DNA of 14,805 nucleotides from Bacteroidales bacterium (GCA_025350365.1 JANXXY010000250.1:1-14805); one strand, 5' to 3'. Counted from the first letter of the stretch, positions 5,298 through 13,749 are shown. Program-made: numbers and translations. The notes: generated by a model not told the origin, from the sequence alone.

Positions 5298-7892
5298 ATG
5301 AGACCTATAGTGGATAAAATTAGAATCCTTCTTGTTAACAAAACCATCTGGAGGATAATAATCGCCTTGTTAATGATTGTTTTTTGCATCTATTTTATTA
5401 AAAATGAACATTTAGAGCTACAAAAAATAACCCAGACAATATCGAACGCTAAACCGATATACGTGATTGTTGGTATTTGCCTTACTGTTATTTATATACT
5501 TCTTCAGGCATGGATGTATATCGAAAGTTTTAATGCAACCAATTCAAGCATTCCATTATCTACAGCCCTTAAGCTATTCCTTAAACGTAACCTGGTAAGT
5601 ATATTTCTTCCTGCCGGTGGTTTTTCTTCTCTTGTATTTTTCAATAAGGAATTAAACAAACACGAATTAAATAATACACAAATTTATTTTTCATCTTATC
5701 TCTATGGCTTGAGCGGTTTGGTAACAGTGGTGTTTGTTGCTGTTCCTACTCTTATTTATATGGTTTATAGAAGTAGTTTATCATCGGGGGAAATATTAGC
5801 TTTCATATTTTTGGTAATATTGGTGGTTACCATGTCATGGGCGGTGTATTCTGTTATAAAACATGGAAGGCTTTATCATTTGCTTACCAAATATAACCCA
5901 AACATAACCATTCTGTTAGACGACATAGAGTCAACGTCGTTCAAGCGAAAACATTTTATTTATTCTTTACTTATATCTTTATTGATTGAGTTTGTTGGAA
6001 TGGCACATATCTATGTGGCAATGCTTGCTTTAGGTATGCAACCCACCATTGCAGTTGCTGCAATTGCATATGTTATCATGGTAATTTTGCTTATAGCATC
6101 ACCCTTTCTTCGTGGCCTTGGAGCAATTGAAGTATCAATGACTTACGTTTTCGTTCAATTCGGTTTTTCTCCTATCCTTGCTGCATCAGTTACCCTTTTA
6201 TTCCGTTTTTTCGAGTTCTGGTTACCACTGATAGCAGGCCTGCTGAGTTTTTTTTCAAAAAAAGAAAATATTCTTTACAGGATTATACCTGCCATTGTAA
6301 TTTTTGCTCTTGGTCTTATTAATGTAATTTCGTCATTGACCCCTGCCTTGCCTATACGGTTAAGAATGCTCCAGGATATTTTGCCAACAGGGCTGACAGA
6401 TGTTTCGACCCAATTCGTTTTATTATTTGGTGTAATATTATGTATTATATCGTATTATCTTATTATAGGATCAAGAAATGCTTGGATCATGGGACTGTTA
6501 TTAAGTGGATTTTCTGCCATTGGACATCTCTTAAAAGGGGTTGACTACGAGGAGGCTATTTTCGCTTCCCTTTCCTTTATTTCGTTAATTGTTGCCCGAC
6601 AATACTACTTTATGAAACCGAACCCCAGATTTCAACAAAGAAATCTGATAAATATATTCATCGTATTTGCCGCTTCATTTCTTTATGCGCTCATTGGGTT
6701 TTACCTATTGGAAAAGAAACATCTGGGAATGGAATTCGATTTAAAAAATTCATTTGAAACTGTATTTCGTATGTATTTTCTTTTTGACAGACCGGAATTT
6801 ATGCATGCAACTCATTTTGGTGGAATATTTATCAACTCGGTATATTTAAGTGAAATAGTAGGTGTCGTTTTTGCATTGTATGTATTACTTCAACCATACA
6901 CCTTTAAAATACCCACCCAGCAGGAATTACGAAATAAAGCCAATGAATATCTTACAATTTACGGGAACTCGATGCTTGATTTTTTCAAAACATATTTTGA
7001 TAAACAAATCTATCTTTCCGAATCCGGCAATGGTTTTGTTTCATTCAAAATATCAGGAAAATATGCTGTAGTACTGGAAAATCCGGTGGCTAAAAATAAC
7101 GATGAAATGAAAAATATCATTTCTGAATTCGATCAATTCTGTCGAAAAAGCGGTTTAATAAGTATTTATTACCGAATTCCCGAAGAATCAAAACCGATTT
7201 ATATGGATCTTAGAAAAAGAACCTTATTAATAGGACAAGAAGCCCTGGTTGACACGGAGGTGTTTACCATATCAGGCAAGGAGATGAAATCAGTTCGTAA
7301 TGCCATCAATAAAATTGAGACATCGGGTTGTTTCCTAAAAGTTTATGAACCACCATTAAAGGCTGGCCTGGTCCAAAAATTACAACAGGTTTCCGATGAA
7401 TGGCTTAAGGAAAACGATATGGAAGAAATGGGATTTTCTCAAGGTGTTTTTGACACTAATCTTATTAAATCTCAGGTAGTAATGACAGTTGAAAACCATG
7501 ATGAAAAAGTACTGGCATTTCTGAATATCGTACCCGATTATGCACACAATGAAGGAACATATGATTTAGTGCGGATGTCAAACGATGCGCCTAACGGGGT
7601 GATCGATTATTTACTGATAAACCTTTTCACCTATTTTAAAAGCAACAACATTCGATATGTGAACCTCGGCCTTGTGCCTTTAGCAGGAATTGATAAGGCA
7701 CAAAATATTACCGAGCGTGTTTTGAAATTTGCTTTTGAGAACATTAAAAATTTTAAGCATTATCGGGGTTTGAGAGATTATAAAGAAAAATTTTGTCCGG
7801 TGTGGTCCAATAAATATCTTGCCTATTCAAGTGATTTTGAACTTGTTTCTCTTCCTGCAGTTTTGAAAGATATTGGAAAAATGAACCATTAA
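5298..7892 (+). CDS. mprF: MprF-like phosphatidylglycerol aminoacyltransferase/flippase
   Basis: An 864-residue inner-membrane protein with the full two-part MprF layout. Residues about 10-530 are largely hydrophobic with many membrane helices; the first part is the UPF0104/LPG flippase region. Residues about 540-864 form the soluble synthase domain (DUF2156, GNAT-like fold). Synthase hallmarks are EALVDTEVFTISGKEMKSVR near 647-666, YDLVRMSNDAPNGVIDYLL near 754-772, NLGLVPLAG near 790, and YRGLRDYKEKFCPVW near 821-835. MprF moves an amino acid, usually Lys or Ala, from aminoacyl-tRNA to phosphatidylglycerol and exposes the product on the outer leaflet. This lowers surface charge and resists cationic peptides. 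The amino acid used, and even the lipid acceptor, cannot be read here. A small NTF2-like gene follows 58 bp downstream. Confidence 0.88.
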   Translation: MRPIVDKIRILLVNKTIWRIIIALLMIVFCIYFIKNEHLELQKITQTISNAKPIYVIVGICLTVIYILLQAWMYIESFNATNSSIPLSTALKLFLKRNLVSIFLPAGGFSSLVFFNKELNKHELNNTQIYFSSYLYGLSGLVTVVFVAVPTLIYMVYRSSLSSGEILAFIFLVILVVTMSWAVYSVIKHGRLYHLLTKYNPNITILLDDIESTSFKRKHFIYSLLISLLIEFVGMAHIYVAMLALGMQPTIAVAAIAYVIMVILLIASPFLRGLGAIEVSMTYVFVQFGFSPILAASVTLLFRFFEFWLPLIAGLLSFFSKKENILYRIIPAIVIFALGLINVISSLTPALPIRLRMLQDILPTGLTDVSTQFVLLFGVILCIISYYLIIGSRNAWIMGLLLSGFSAIGHLLKGVDYEEAIFASLSFISLIVARQYYFMKPNPRFQQRNLINIFIVFAASFLYALIGFYLLEKKHLGMEFDLKNSFETVFRMYFLFDRPEFMHATHFGGIFINSVYLSEIVGVVFALYVLLQPYTFKIPTQQELRNKANEYLTIYGNSMLDFFKTYFDKQIYLSESGNGFVSFKISGKYAVVLENPVAKNNDEMKNIISEFDQFCRKSGLISIYYRIPEESKPIYMDLRKRTLLIGQEALVDTEVFTISGKEMKSVRNAINKIETSGCFLKVYEPPLKAGLVQKLQQVSDEWLKENDMEEMGFSQGVFDTNLIKSQVVMTVENHDEKVLAFLNIVPDYAHNEGTYDLVRMSNDAPNGVIDYLLINLFTYFKSNNIRYVNLGLVPLAGIDKAQNITERVLKFAFENIKNFKHYRGLRDYKEKFCPVWSNKYLAYSSDFELVSLPAVLKDIGKMNH

Positions 7893-7950
7893 ACCGAACA
7901 ATTTTATGGGGTCATGGTTTATTTATAAACGTATTTTAAAATAATAACCT

Positions 7951-8307
7951 ATGGACCTAAAAACAAATGTACAGGGGCTGCTTGACCTGATCGGAAAAGG
8001 CAAGATGCTTGATGCTTTTGAAAAATATTACGCCGATGATGTAGTAATGGTGGAAAACAATGAACCCCCGCGAATAGGTAAAGCTAAAAACAGAGAATTT
8101 GAAAAAGAATTTCTATCCGGAATTGAAACCTTGCACTCTTCAGAAATCAAAAACGTTGCCTATAATGCAGATACTAATGTTGCCATGATTCATTCTTTTA
8201 TGGATGTAACATTTAAAGGTGCTGGTCGTGTTCAAATGGAAGAAGTGGCGGTACAAACATGGAAGAACGAACTAATTGTTCATGAGAAATTCTTCTACAA
8301 AGGCTAG
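7951..8307 (+). CDS. Small NTF2/SnoaL-like protein
   Basis: A 118-residue soluble protein without a signal peptide. The pattern fits the NTF2-like fold of SnoaL-type proteins: an N-terminal helical part ending in AFEKYYADDVVMVENNEPPRIGK (about 22-44), an acidic helix, and then strands such as VAMIHSFMDVTFKG and VAVQTWKNELIVHEKFFY near the end. Members are small ligand-binding or isomerase-like proteins with very varied roles, and no catalytic residue set is clear enough to name a reaction. It lies 58 bp after the MprF gene on the same strand and is closed by a strong terminator, so the two may form one transcript. An interrupted dyad, GTTTAT/ATAAAC at 7917-7930, lies between them. Confidence 0.65.
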   Translation: MDLKTNVQGLLDLIGKGKMLDAFEKYYADDVVMVENNEPPRIGKAKNREFEKEFLSGIETLHSSEIKNVAYNADTNVAMIHSFMDVTFKGAGRVQMEEVAVQTWKNELIVHEKFFYKG

Positions 8308-8314
8308 TAAACCA

Positions 8315-8354
8315 AAATGGTGTCTTAATAGCCACAGCTATCAGGACACCATTT
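8315..8354. terminator. Strong bidirectional terminator hairpin
   Basis: AAATGGTGTC (8315-8324) pairs perfectly with GACACCATTT (8345-8354). Inside it, ATAGC and GCTAT form a second stem of 5 bp around CACA. It sits between two convergent genes, 7 bp after the NTF2-like stop codon and 19 bp beyond the chemoreceptor stop codon. The A-rich and T-rich flanks suit termination from both directions. Confidence 0.8.
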
Positions 8355-8373
8355 GTTATAATAATTCACCTTT

Positions 8374-10116
8374 CTATACTTGAAAAGACGAAATCAAACT
8401 GCTCAATTCTTCCGATTGGCGTGATAAATCTTTTGAACTAGCAGCCAATTCATCTGAACGCTGCGCATTGTTCTGGATTATAGTATTTAATTGTTGCATG
8501 GCATTATTGATATGTTCCACACTTGAAGATTGCTCCAGATTAGCTTCGGTAATTTCATTAATCAGGGCTGCTGTTTTTTCAATTTCCGGAACAAGGGTTT
8601 CTAATTCACGACGGGCAGTTTTTGACATGATAATAGTTGCCTGAGATACATCATTGATCTCTATGGTAGCGTCACGGCTTTTATCAGCAAGCTTTTTTAC
8701 TTCACCCGCAACCACAGCAAACCCTTTACCCTGCTCACCAGCCCGTGCTGCCTCAATAGCCGCATTTAAGGCTAAAATATTGGTTTGAAAGGCAATATCA
8801 TTAATCATAGAAACTTTTTCGGTGATATCTCCTAACGACTTAGTTGCAAGACGAAATGATTCCTTACTCTTATTAACTTCCTTGACTGATATTTCTGCTA
8901 TCTTTTGAGTTTCGCGTGCATTCTCAGTGTTTTGCTGTATGTTAGCATACATTTGTTCCATCGACGACGATATTTCCTCGGCAGCAGATGCTTGCTGCTT
9001 GGCTCCATCGGAAATTTCATTGGCGCTTTCGAGGAGTTTAGAACTCGATTCTTCAATCAAATGAGCGTTTTCAACCAAATGCCCAATCATCGAACGAAGA
9101 TTCATACTTACCTTGTTCAAAGCCTCCGCCAACATGCCAATTTCATCTTTTCTGGAAATATCAAGCTTTTGGGTTAAATCACCTTCAGAAATCAAATGGG
9201 CAACCTCTATCCCTCTATAGATTGGAATGGTTATAGATTGTGTAATAATATAGAGTAAAAAAATACCCAGTAAAATCACAACCAAAGCTGATATAATAAG
9301 TATGCCACGTTCTGTTTTGATGGTGGAATTTGTATTCTCACCCATTTCAAGCACTTTATCAAGACCTATGTCTGAAGTCCCTTTTATTTCCCAGGTTATA
9401 TTTTGGGACAATTCCAGACGGGCAAGTTCCAACATTTTAACTTCACCAAAAACGTTGACAAACTTACGGGCCGATTCAATAAAGGTTTTTAATTCCGCTG
9501 AATTTGCTTTATTGCCTTTCGAACTATTTTCCAAGTCATTTATTTGTGCATCCAACCCTGCTATTCCGGCTGGTCTCTCCATGCTTACCGCATTAAATAT
9601 AGAAGATGATATTTCGTAGATACGAGTAGATGAAACACTTGCTCTACGTTGTTGATCAAATATTTTTAATGTTTGGTCGATGTTGTTTAGCGCAATGAAA
9701 ACTTCAGAATTCTTGTTTTCATAGTTAATGATTTGTTTTTCAAACTGATCAATATCCTTTTTAATCTGTAAAAAAGCATCTTTGTTCTTTTGTAACTGGT
9801 CAGATTTATCGGTAAGCTCAATCAGTTTGCTTATAATAGTTTTGAATTTAGTGAGTTTTGTTTTTGCTTTCTTAATATAATATTCTTCACTTTTCGAGTC
9901 GTACGCTTGCAATAGCAGTGTAATTTCATTCCAGGACTGACTAAGTTGAAATGACTGGCTAATGGTTGGTATATATTCATCGGTGAGTACAAAAGTTGCT
10001 TGCTTTATTTTACTCATGTTTAAAAAGGCTATCCCTCCAATAATGGACGCTACAATTATCATAGCCAAGAATCCCAGTCCAATTTTAAAACCAATTTTAA
10101 GATTTTTCCACTCCAT
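8374..10116 (-). CDS. Methyl-accepting chemotaxis protein
   Basis: A 580-residue inner-membrane chemoreceptor. TM1 is at about 12-33, followed by a periplasmic helical sensor of about 235 residues (34-270), TM2 at about 271-293, a HAMP domain at about 294-346 and a cytoplasmic signalling coiled coil to the end. The hairpin tip that contacts CheA and CheW is at about 440-480 (IAFQTNILALNAAIEAARAG, then EQGKGFAVVAGEVKKLADKS). The sensor is mostly alpha-helical and of four-helix-bundle type or longer; its ligand is unknown. There is no C-terminal pentapeptide tether for CheR/CheB (it ends SSFQV). It is divergent from a sugar-binding lipoprotein gene, which suggests that protein as a ligand-bearing partner. 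No che genes are in the window. Confidence 0.9.
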   Translation of the reverse strand: MEWKNLKIGFKIGLGFLAMIIVASIIGGIAFLNMSKIKQATFVLTDEYIPTISQSFQLSQSWNEITLLLQAYDSKSEEYYIKKAKTKLTKFKTIISKLIELTDKSDQLQKNKDAFLQIKKDIDQFEKQIINYENKNSEVFIALNNIDQTLKIFDQQRRASVSSTRIYEISSSIFNAVSMERPAGIAGLDAQINDLENSSKGNKANSAELKTFIESARKFVNVFGEVKMLELARLELSQNITWEIKGTSDIGLDKVLEMGENTNSTIKTERGILIISALVVILLGIFLLYIITQSITIPIYRGIEVAHLISEGDLTQKLDISRKDEIGMLAEALNKVSMNLRSMIGHLVENAHLIEESSSKLLESANEISDGAKQQASAAEEISSSMEQMYANIQQNTENARETQKIAEISVKEVNKSKESFRLATKSLGDITEKVSMINDIAFQTNILALNAAIEAARAGEQGKGFAVVAGEVKKLADKSRDATIEINDVSQATIIMSKTARRELETLVPEIEKTAALINEITEANLEQSSSVEHINNAMQQLNTIIQNNAQRSDELAASSKDLSRQSEELSSLISSFQV

Positions 10117-10245
10117 ATCAGATGATTTAATTTAGATTTTAGTAGTGTCTAAGTAATGTTTAAATACGTATAAAAACAGATCAAGTTAGGTTAATGTCAC
10201 ATATTTATAACAAAAAAATATGAATATTACCCTCTGCTAAAATAA

Positions 10246-10310
10246 TCAAGTAAATTAACTTGACATAAAATAAATTGATATATTTAGACTCTAATTTTTT
10301 GAACGTTCAA
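10246..10310 (+). promoter_or_regulatory. Two palindromes around a promoter-like element
   Basis: In the 281-bp gap between the divergent chemoreceptor and binding-protein genes there are two dyads. TCAAGT (10246-10251) and ACTTGA (10258-10263) flank AAATTA; TTGAACGTTCAA at 10299-10310 is a perfect 12-bp palindrome with a central CG. Between them lie TTG (10260-10262) and, 16 nt on, TATATTTA (10279-10286), one mismatch from the Bacteroidota -7 box. The placement, one dyad over the -33 region and one just past the expected start, looks like an operator arrangement for the plus-strand gene. The regulator is unknown. Confidence 0.35.
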
Positions 10311-10397
10311 TCTACCGGATATTATTGCTAACAACAAAATGTCTGAAATATATAATAAACAGATAGTTTACTAACAATTTACAACAAATTTTTCTTC

Positions 10398-11408
10398 ATG
10401 AAAAAAACAAAAAAACTCTACCAATCACTAATTTTTGCCCTATTATTTGTTATAACACAATCGTGTAATCAGGCTAACGTCGTTCAAATTGGGTACATGC
10501 TGCCTAACTTAAAAAGTGACAGGTATGTTAAAGAAAAACAATATTTCACCGATAAAGTGAAAGAACTTGGTGGTGAGGCTTTGGTAGTTTCTGCTGAATA
10601 TGATGACAAACTTCAGATTGAACAAGCAAACGAATTAATTAAGCAGGGAGTAAAAGTGCTGGTGGTAAATTCAGTAAATTTAACCACAGCTGCAGCCATA
10701 GTTCGCAATGCACACAATAAGAATGTTGAAGTAATCGCCTATGACCGGATCATTTTTAGCCCGGATCTCGATTATTATTTATCATTCGACAATATGAATG
10801 TGGGAAAGCTAATGGCGCAGTATGCGTTAAAATTGAAGCCCGAAGGCAAATACTACATTTTGGGTGGTGATAAAGCAGACCAAAACGCTGTGCTGGTGAA
10901 AAACGGACAAATGGAAGCTATCGCGTCTCAAATTTCAACCGGAAAAATAAAAATTGTTTATAACTCATATGTCGAAGATTGGTCGGGCGATAATGCAAAA
11001 AACGAAATGAACCGGTACCTCGATTTATCTCAAGACTTTCCGGATGTTATATTATCGTCGTATGACGGAATGAGTGCCTCAGTTATTGAAGCTTTGCATG
11101 AACATAACCTTGATGGTAAAGTAATTGTTACTGGTCAGGATGCTGAACTGGCAGCCTGCCGCAATATTGTAAAAGGTTACCAAACAATAACCGTTTACAA
11201 ACCTGTAAAATTATTAGCCAACACCGCTGCCGAAATTGCTATAAAAATTGCACGTGGAGAGAAAATAACCAGTGTCAACTCGAAGGTGACAATAGACGGC
11301 AAAGATATTCCGGCCATTTTACTTGCACCCATTGCCGTAGATAAGGACAATTTAAAAACCACGGTGATAGCTGATGGGCTTTTAAAAGAATCGGAGATAT
11401 TTAATTAA
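10398..11408 (+). CDS. XylF-like periplasmic sugar-binding lipoprotein
   Basis: A 336-residue type I periplasmic binding protein. The N-terminus is a lipoprotein signal: basic MKKTKK, a hydrophobic core, then ITQSC with Cys23 as the acylation site. The mature part resembles E. coli XylF across its length: AYDR at 114-117, DYYLSFDNMNVG at 125-136, DQNA at 161-164, GQDAE at 246-250 and TVYKPVKLLANTAAEIA at 265-281. Residues in the positions expected to hold D-xylose (R117, N163, W195, D248, K268) are present, so xylose or a related pentose is a fair guess. No ABC permease or ATPase follows. The neighbour is a divergent chemoreceptor, so a sensory role is likelier than uptake. The outer or inner membrane location is unresolved. 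Confidence 0.82.
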   Translation: MKKTKKLYQSLIFALLFVITQSCNQANVVQIGYMLPNLKSDRYVKEKQYFTDKVKELGGEALVVSAEYDDKLQIEQANELIKQGVKVLVVNSVNLTTAAAIVRNAHNKNVEVIAYDRIIFSPDLDYYLSFDNMNVGKLMAQYALKLKPEGKYYILGGDKADQNAVLVKNGQMEAIASQISTGKIKIVYNSYVEDWSGDNAKNEMNRYLDLSQDFPDVILSSYDGMSASVIEALHEHNLDGKVIVTGQDAELAACRNIVKGYQTITVYKPVKLLANTAAEIAIKIARGEKITSVNSKVTIDGKDIPAILLAPIAVDKDNLKTTVIADGLLKESEIFN

Positions 11409-11464
11409 GGGGTATGAAAATAAAAAAGCGGAATTCAATATCGTTTGGTTAAGAAAATTAAACT

Positions 11465-11490
11465 CTGGCAGGACCTTCGGACACTGCCAG
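11465..11490. terminator. Convergent terminator hairpin
   Basis: CTGGCAG (11465-11471) pairs perfectly with CTGCCAG (11484-11490) around a 12-nt loop. It lies 56 bp after the binding-protein stop codon. The plus-strand side continues GTTTTCAGGTTTT, and the minus-strand side continues AGTTTAATTTTCTT, so it could stop transcription from both sides. It is some 280 bp from the GH97 stop codon. Confidence 0.55.
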
Positions 11491-11583
11491 GTTTTCAGGT
11501 TTTAGTTTGACCTTCCAGAGTCGATAGATTTGGAAGAGTCTATTAGAAACACAAACTAAACGGCATTGAATTGGGATCATTGA

Positions 11584-11709
11584 AATCTCTGCTATATTAA
11601 TCAGAGTATAAAAAATTCTTCGTTAAAATTGATTGGTAATGATTCCGATGGTGGATTTGACGAATATGCCAAGGGAACTGAAAACATACTATTTCGCATA
11701 TCTCCATAA
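11584..11709 (+). pseudogene. Possible gene remnant, 41 codons without start
   Basis: Between TGA at 11581 and TAA at 11707 one frame stays open and reads as plausible protein, including GNDSDGGFDEYAKG and ENILFRISP near its end. There is no ATG in the frame and no ribosome site. The composition is more protein-like than the surrounding AT-rich DNA, so it may be the 3' scrap of a lost gene. I do not recognise a family, and chance is a real alternative. Confidence 0.2.
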
Positions 11710-11768
11710 ATATCATGATATTAAGTTCTTATTGGGCTCAATCTTTCGATACTTTGTACAATCAATAA

Positions 11769-13733
11769 TTAATAAATTCTGCAAGCCCAACCACCGCCCG
11801 ATGCAAGTTTAATGGTAAGTTTGTCGCCTTTAGTAATAGTCCGGGTTACTTTTTTATAATCGTTTGCATTACGGTCGGCATTGATACCATCCTGATAAAT
11901 GGCTGCAGTGAATAATTTTCCGGCCTCAAGGAAAGAAAAATCGATGATGAGTTCACGCGGAGTCCAGTCGGTCATTGCTCCCACATACCAATCGTTTCCA
12001 TTTTTACGGGCCACTGCAATGTAATCGGCAACTTTAGCATCAAGCACAACGGTTTCGTCCCAAACAGAAGGAACTTTGGAAAGAAACTCCAAACATTCAG
12101 GCTCTCTGTTATAGTTGGTGGGAAAATCGCAAAGCATCTGAAGCGGACTCTCGTAAACAGCATACATTGCCAATTGGTGGCATCGTGTTCCCTGACTCAT
12201 GGGAGTATTAAAAATAGGGCGAAAATCGGATTTTGTGGCATTCACCATAGCGCCGGGAGTATAATCCATTGGGCCTGCCCACATCCGGATGAAAGGGATG
12301 GTTACATCGTGCTCGGGAGTGATATCGGCACTCCATTTGCAATTCTCCATTCCCTTTACGCCTTCGTTGGAAATAAAGTTAGGATAAGTACGGTACAAAC
12401 CCGATGGCTTAAAGGCTCCGTGGAAATCGACCATCATTTTGCGTTTGGCACATTCCTTGGCAATTCTCCAGTAATAATTCACCATCCACTGGTCGTCGCG
12501 TTGCATAAAGTCAACCTTAATGCCTTTTATACCCCATTTCTCGAACTGGGTCATAACGGCTTCAAGCTGATTATCGAGGGTTTTCCAAACGCACCATAGA
12601 ACAATGCCCACATCTTTCTGTTTGGCGTACGAAACAATTTCTTCCATGTTAATGCCTTTTTCGAGCTCTAACAGGTTGCCAAGTTTATACCATCCTTCGT
12701 CGAGAACAATATATTCAAGTTTATTTTTGGCAGCAAAATCGATGAAATATTTATACGTTTCGGTATTTACACCAGCCCGAAAATCGACGTTATAAATATT
12801 GTTATAATTCCACCAATCCCAAGCTACTTTGCCGGGTTTTACCCATGAGAAATCGACTCCCTGAGGCGATGAAGCTCCAAGCAGGTATACCAATTGGTTA
12901 TTGATCAGATCGCCATCGTTGCGGGTGATGGCCATCAATCGCCACGGGAATGATCGTGTGCCTTGTGTTTTTGCAATGTAATCAGCATGTTTGGTAACAA
13001 TCTCATCACGGTCGTTTGGCTGATTCACCTCCAAAGCAACACCAGGGAAAGTCGCCTTCAAACTATTGGAGCCAGTTCCGTTGAGCCACATACCGGCATA
13101 ATCATTTAAATCAGATTCCGAAATAGCAATTTTTACATTACTCTTTGTATCAATCAGAGCCGGAGTGCTGCAAAGCCGTTTGCTATTAATCTCTTTAACG
13201 GAAAGATATTTGTAAATACGTTCGTTGTGGCTTTGAAAGCCTTCCTCTTCAGGGAAATAAACATTGAAGTCGCCCGCAAAATTATAGGTCACTTCTTCAG
13301 TATTTATCTTCACCTCTTCTTTCATATTCATAATAAAACGATATGCAACTCCATCGTTAAAAGCACGGAAAGCAACCTCATAGTTACCTGCAAACTGAAT
13401 GGTAAGTTCGTTGTAATTATTTCGCAGTTCCTTACGTTTAATTGGAACTACCGGGAAAATTTTTTCGTCAACCGTTTTCGTTTCCAGCTTTTTAACTTTA
13501 GCGTTTTTACCTAAAATCAACTTATCATTAACAGTCATCGAGATTGGTGATGCCGATAAAAGTTCTTTTCCATCAGCTGAAACTTCATAAGTCAGTTTAT
13601 CTTTGGTTTGAATACTTATTTTAATTTTTTTGTCAGGCGATAATAATTCATATGACTGAGCCAATATAAATTGCGAAGATGCAATTGCCGCAAACAAAAC
13701 GATCACGAAGGTTTTTTTCATTATACATTTCAT
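11769..13733 (-). CDS. Glycoside hydrolase family 97, retaining alpha-galactosidase type
   Basis: A 654-residue secreted enzyme. After a signal peptide (about 1-26, ending FILAQ) come an N-terminal beta-sandwich (about 27-290), a catalytic barrel (about 300-560, containing WDWWNYNN, VLDEGWYK and GIKVDFMQRDDQ) and a C-terminal beta domain. GH97 has inverting alpha-glucosidases (SusB) and retaining alpha-galactosidases. Here D408 in KVDFM and E463 in GMENCKW are 55 residues apart, the same spacing as the nucleophile D415 and acid/base E470 of Bacteroides BtGH97b. I therefore favour alpha-galactosidase activity in the periplasm; the family usually binds calcium. A second ATG at codon 5 gives a cleaner signal peptide. 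No SusC/SusD pair is in the window. Confidence 0.88.
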   Translation of the reverse strand: MKCIMKKTFVIVLFAAIASSQFILAQSYELLSPDKKIKISIQTKDKLTYEVSADGKELLSASPISMTVNDKLILGKNAKVKKLETKTVDEKIFPVVPIKRKELRNNYNELTIQFAGNYEVAFRAFNDGVAYRFIMNMKEEVKINTEEVTYNFAGDFNVYFPEEEGFQSHNERIYKYLSVKEINSKRLCSTPALIDTKSNVKIAISESDLNDYAGMWLNGTGSNSLKATFPGVALEVNQPNDRDEIVTKHADYIAKTQGTRSFPWRLMAITRNDGDLINNQLVYLLGASSPQGVDFSWVKPGKVAWDWWNYNNIYNVDFRAGVNTETYKYFIDFAAKNKLEYIVLDEGWYKLGNLLELEKGINMEEIVSYAKQKDVGIVLWCVWKTLDNQLEAVMTQFEKWGIKGIKVDFMQRDDQWMVNYYWRIAKECAKRKMMVDFHGAFKPSGLYRTYPNFISNEGVKGMENCKWSADITPEHDVTIPFIRMWAGPMDYTPGAMVNATKSDFRPIFNTPMSQGTRCHQLAMYAVYESPLQMLCDFPTNYNREPECLEFLSKVPSVWDETVVLDAKVADYIAVARKNGNDWYVGAMTDWTPRELIIDFSFLEAGKLFTAAIYQDGINADRNANDYKKVTRTITKGDKLTIKLASGGGWACRIY

Positions 13734-13749
13734 AATAGTTAGCTATTAT
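13732..13749 (-). promoter_or_regulatory. Hairpin touching the GH97 start codon
   Basis: ATAATAG (13732-13738) and CTATTAT (13743-13749) pair perfectly around a 4-nt loop. In the minus-strand mRNA the stem's 3' arm runs into the first ATG (13731-13733), while the ATG at codon 5 (13719-13721) lies outside. The stem is AT-rich and thus weak. Confidence 0.25.

Larger units (their letters stand above)
11409..11768. other. 360-bp convergent intergenic region
   Basis: This gap separates the ends of the binding-protein and GH97 genes. It contains a clear terminator-like hairpin at 11465-11490, a second dyad CTTCCA/TGGAAG at 11512-11536, and an open stretch without a start codon at 11584-11709. No complete gene or RNA gene was recognised. 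Confidence 0.6.

Noticed and set aside
11414..11452. 12-codon ORF after the binding-protein gene, preceded by AAGGGGT
   Set aside because: Despite a Shine-Dalgarno-like run, it is too short, and the phylum rarely uses such sites.
12174..12599. 141-codon open frame on the plus strand
   Set aside because: It lies fully antisense to the well-supported GH97 gene and its translation has no family resemblance; it is a shadow of GH97 coding bias.
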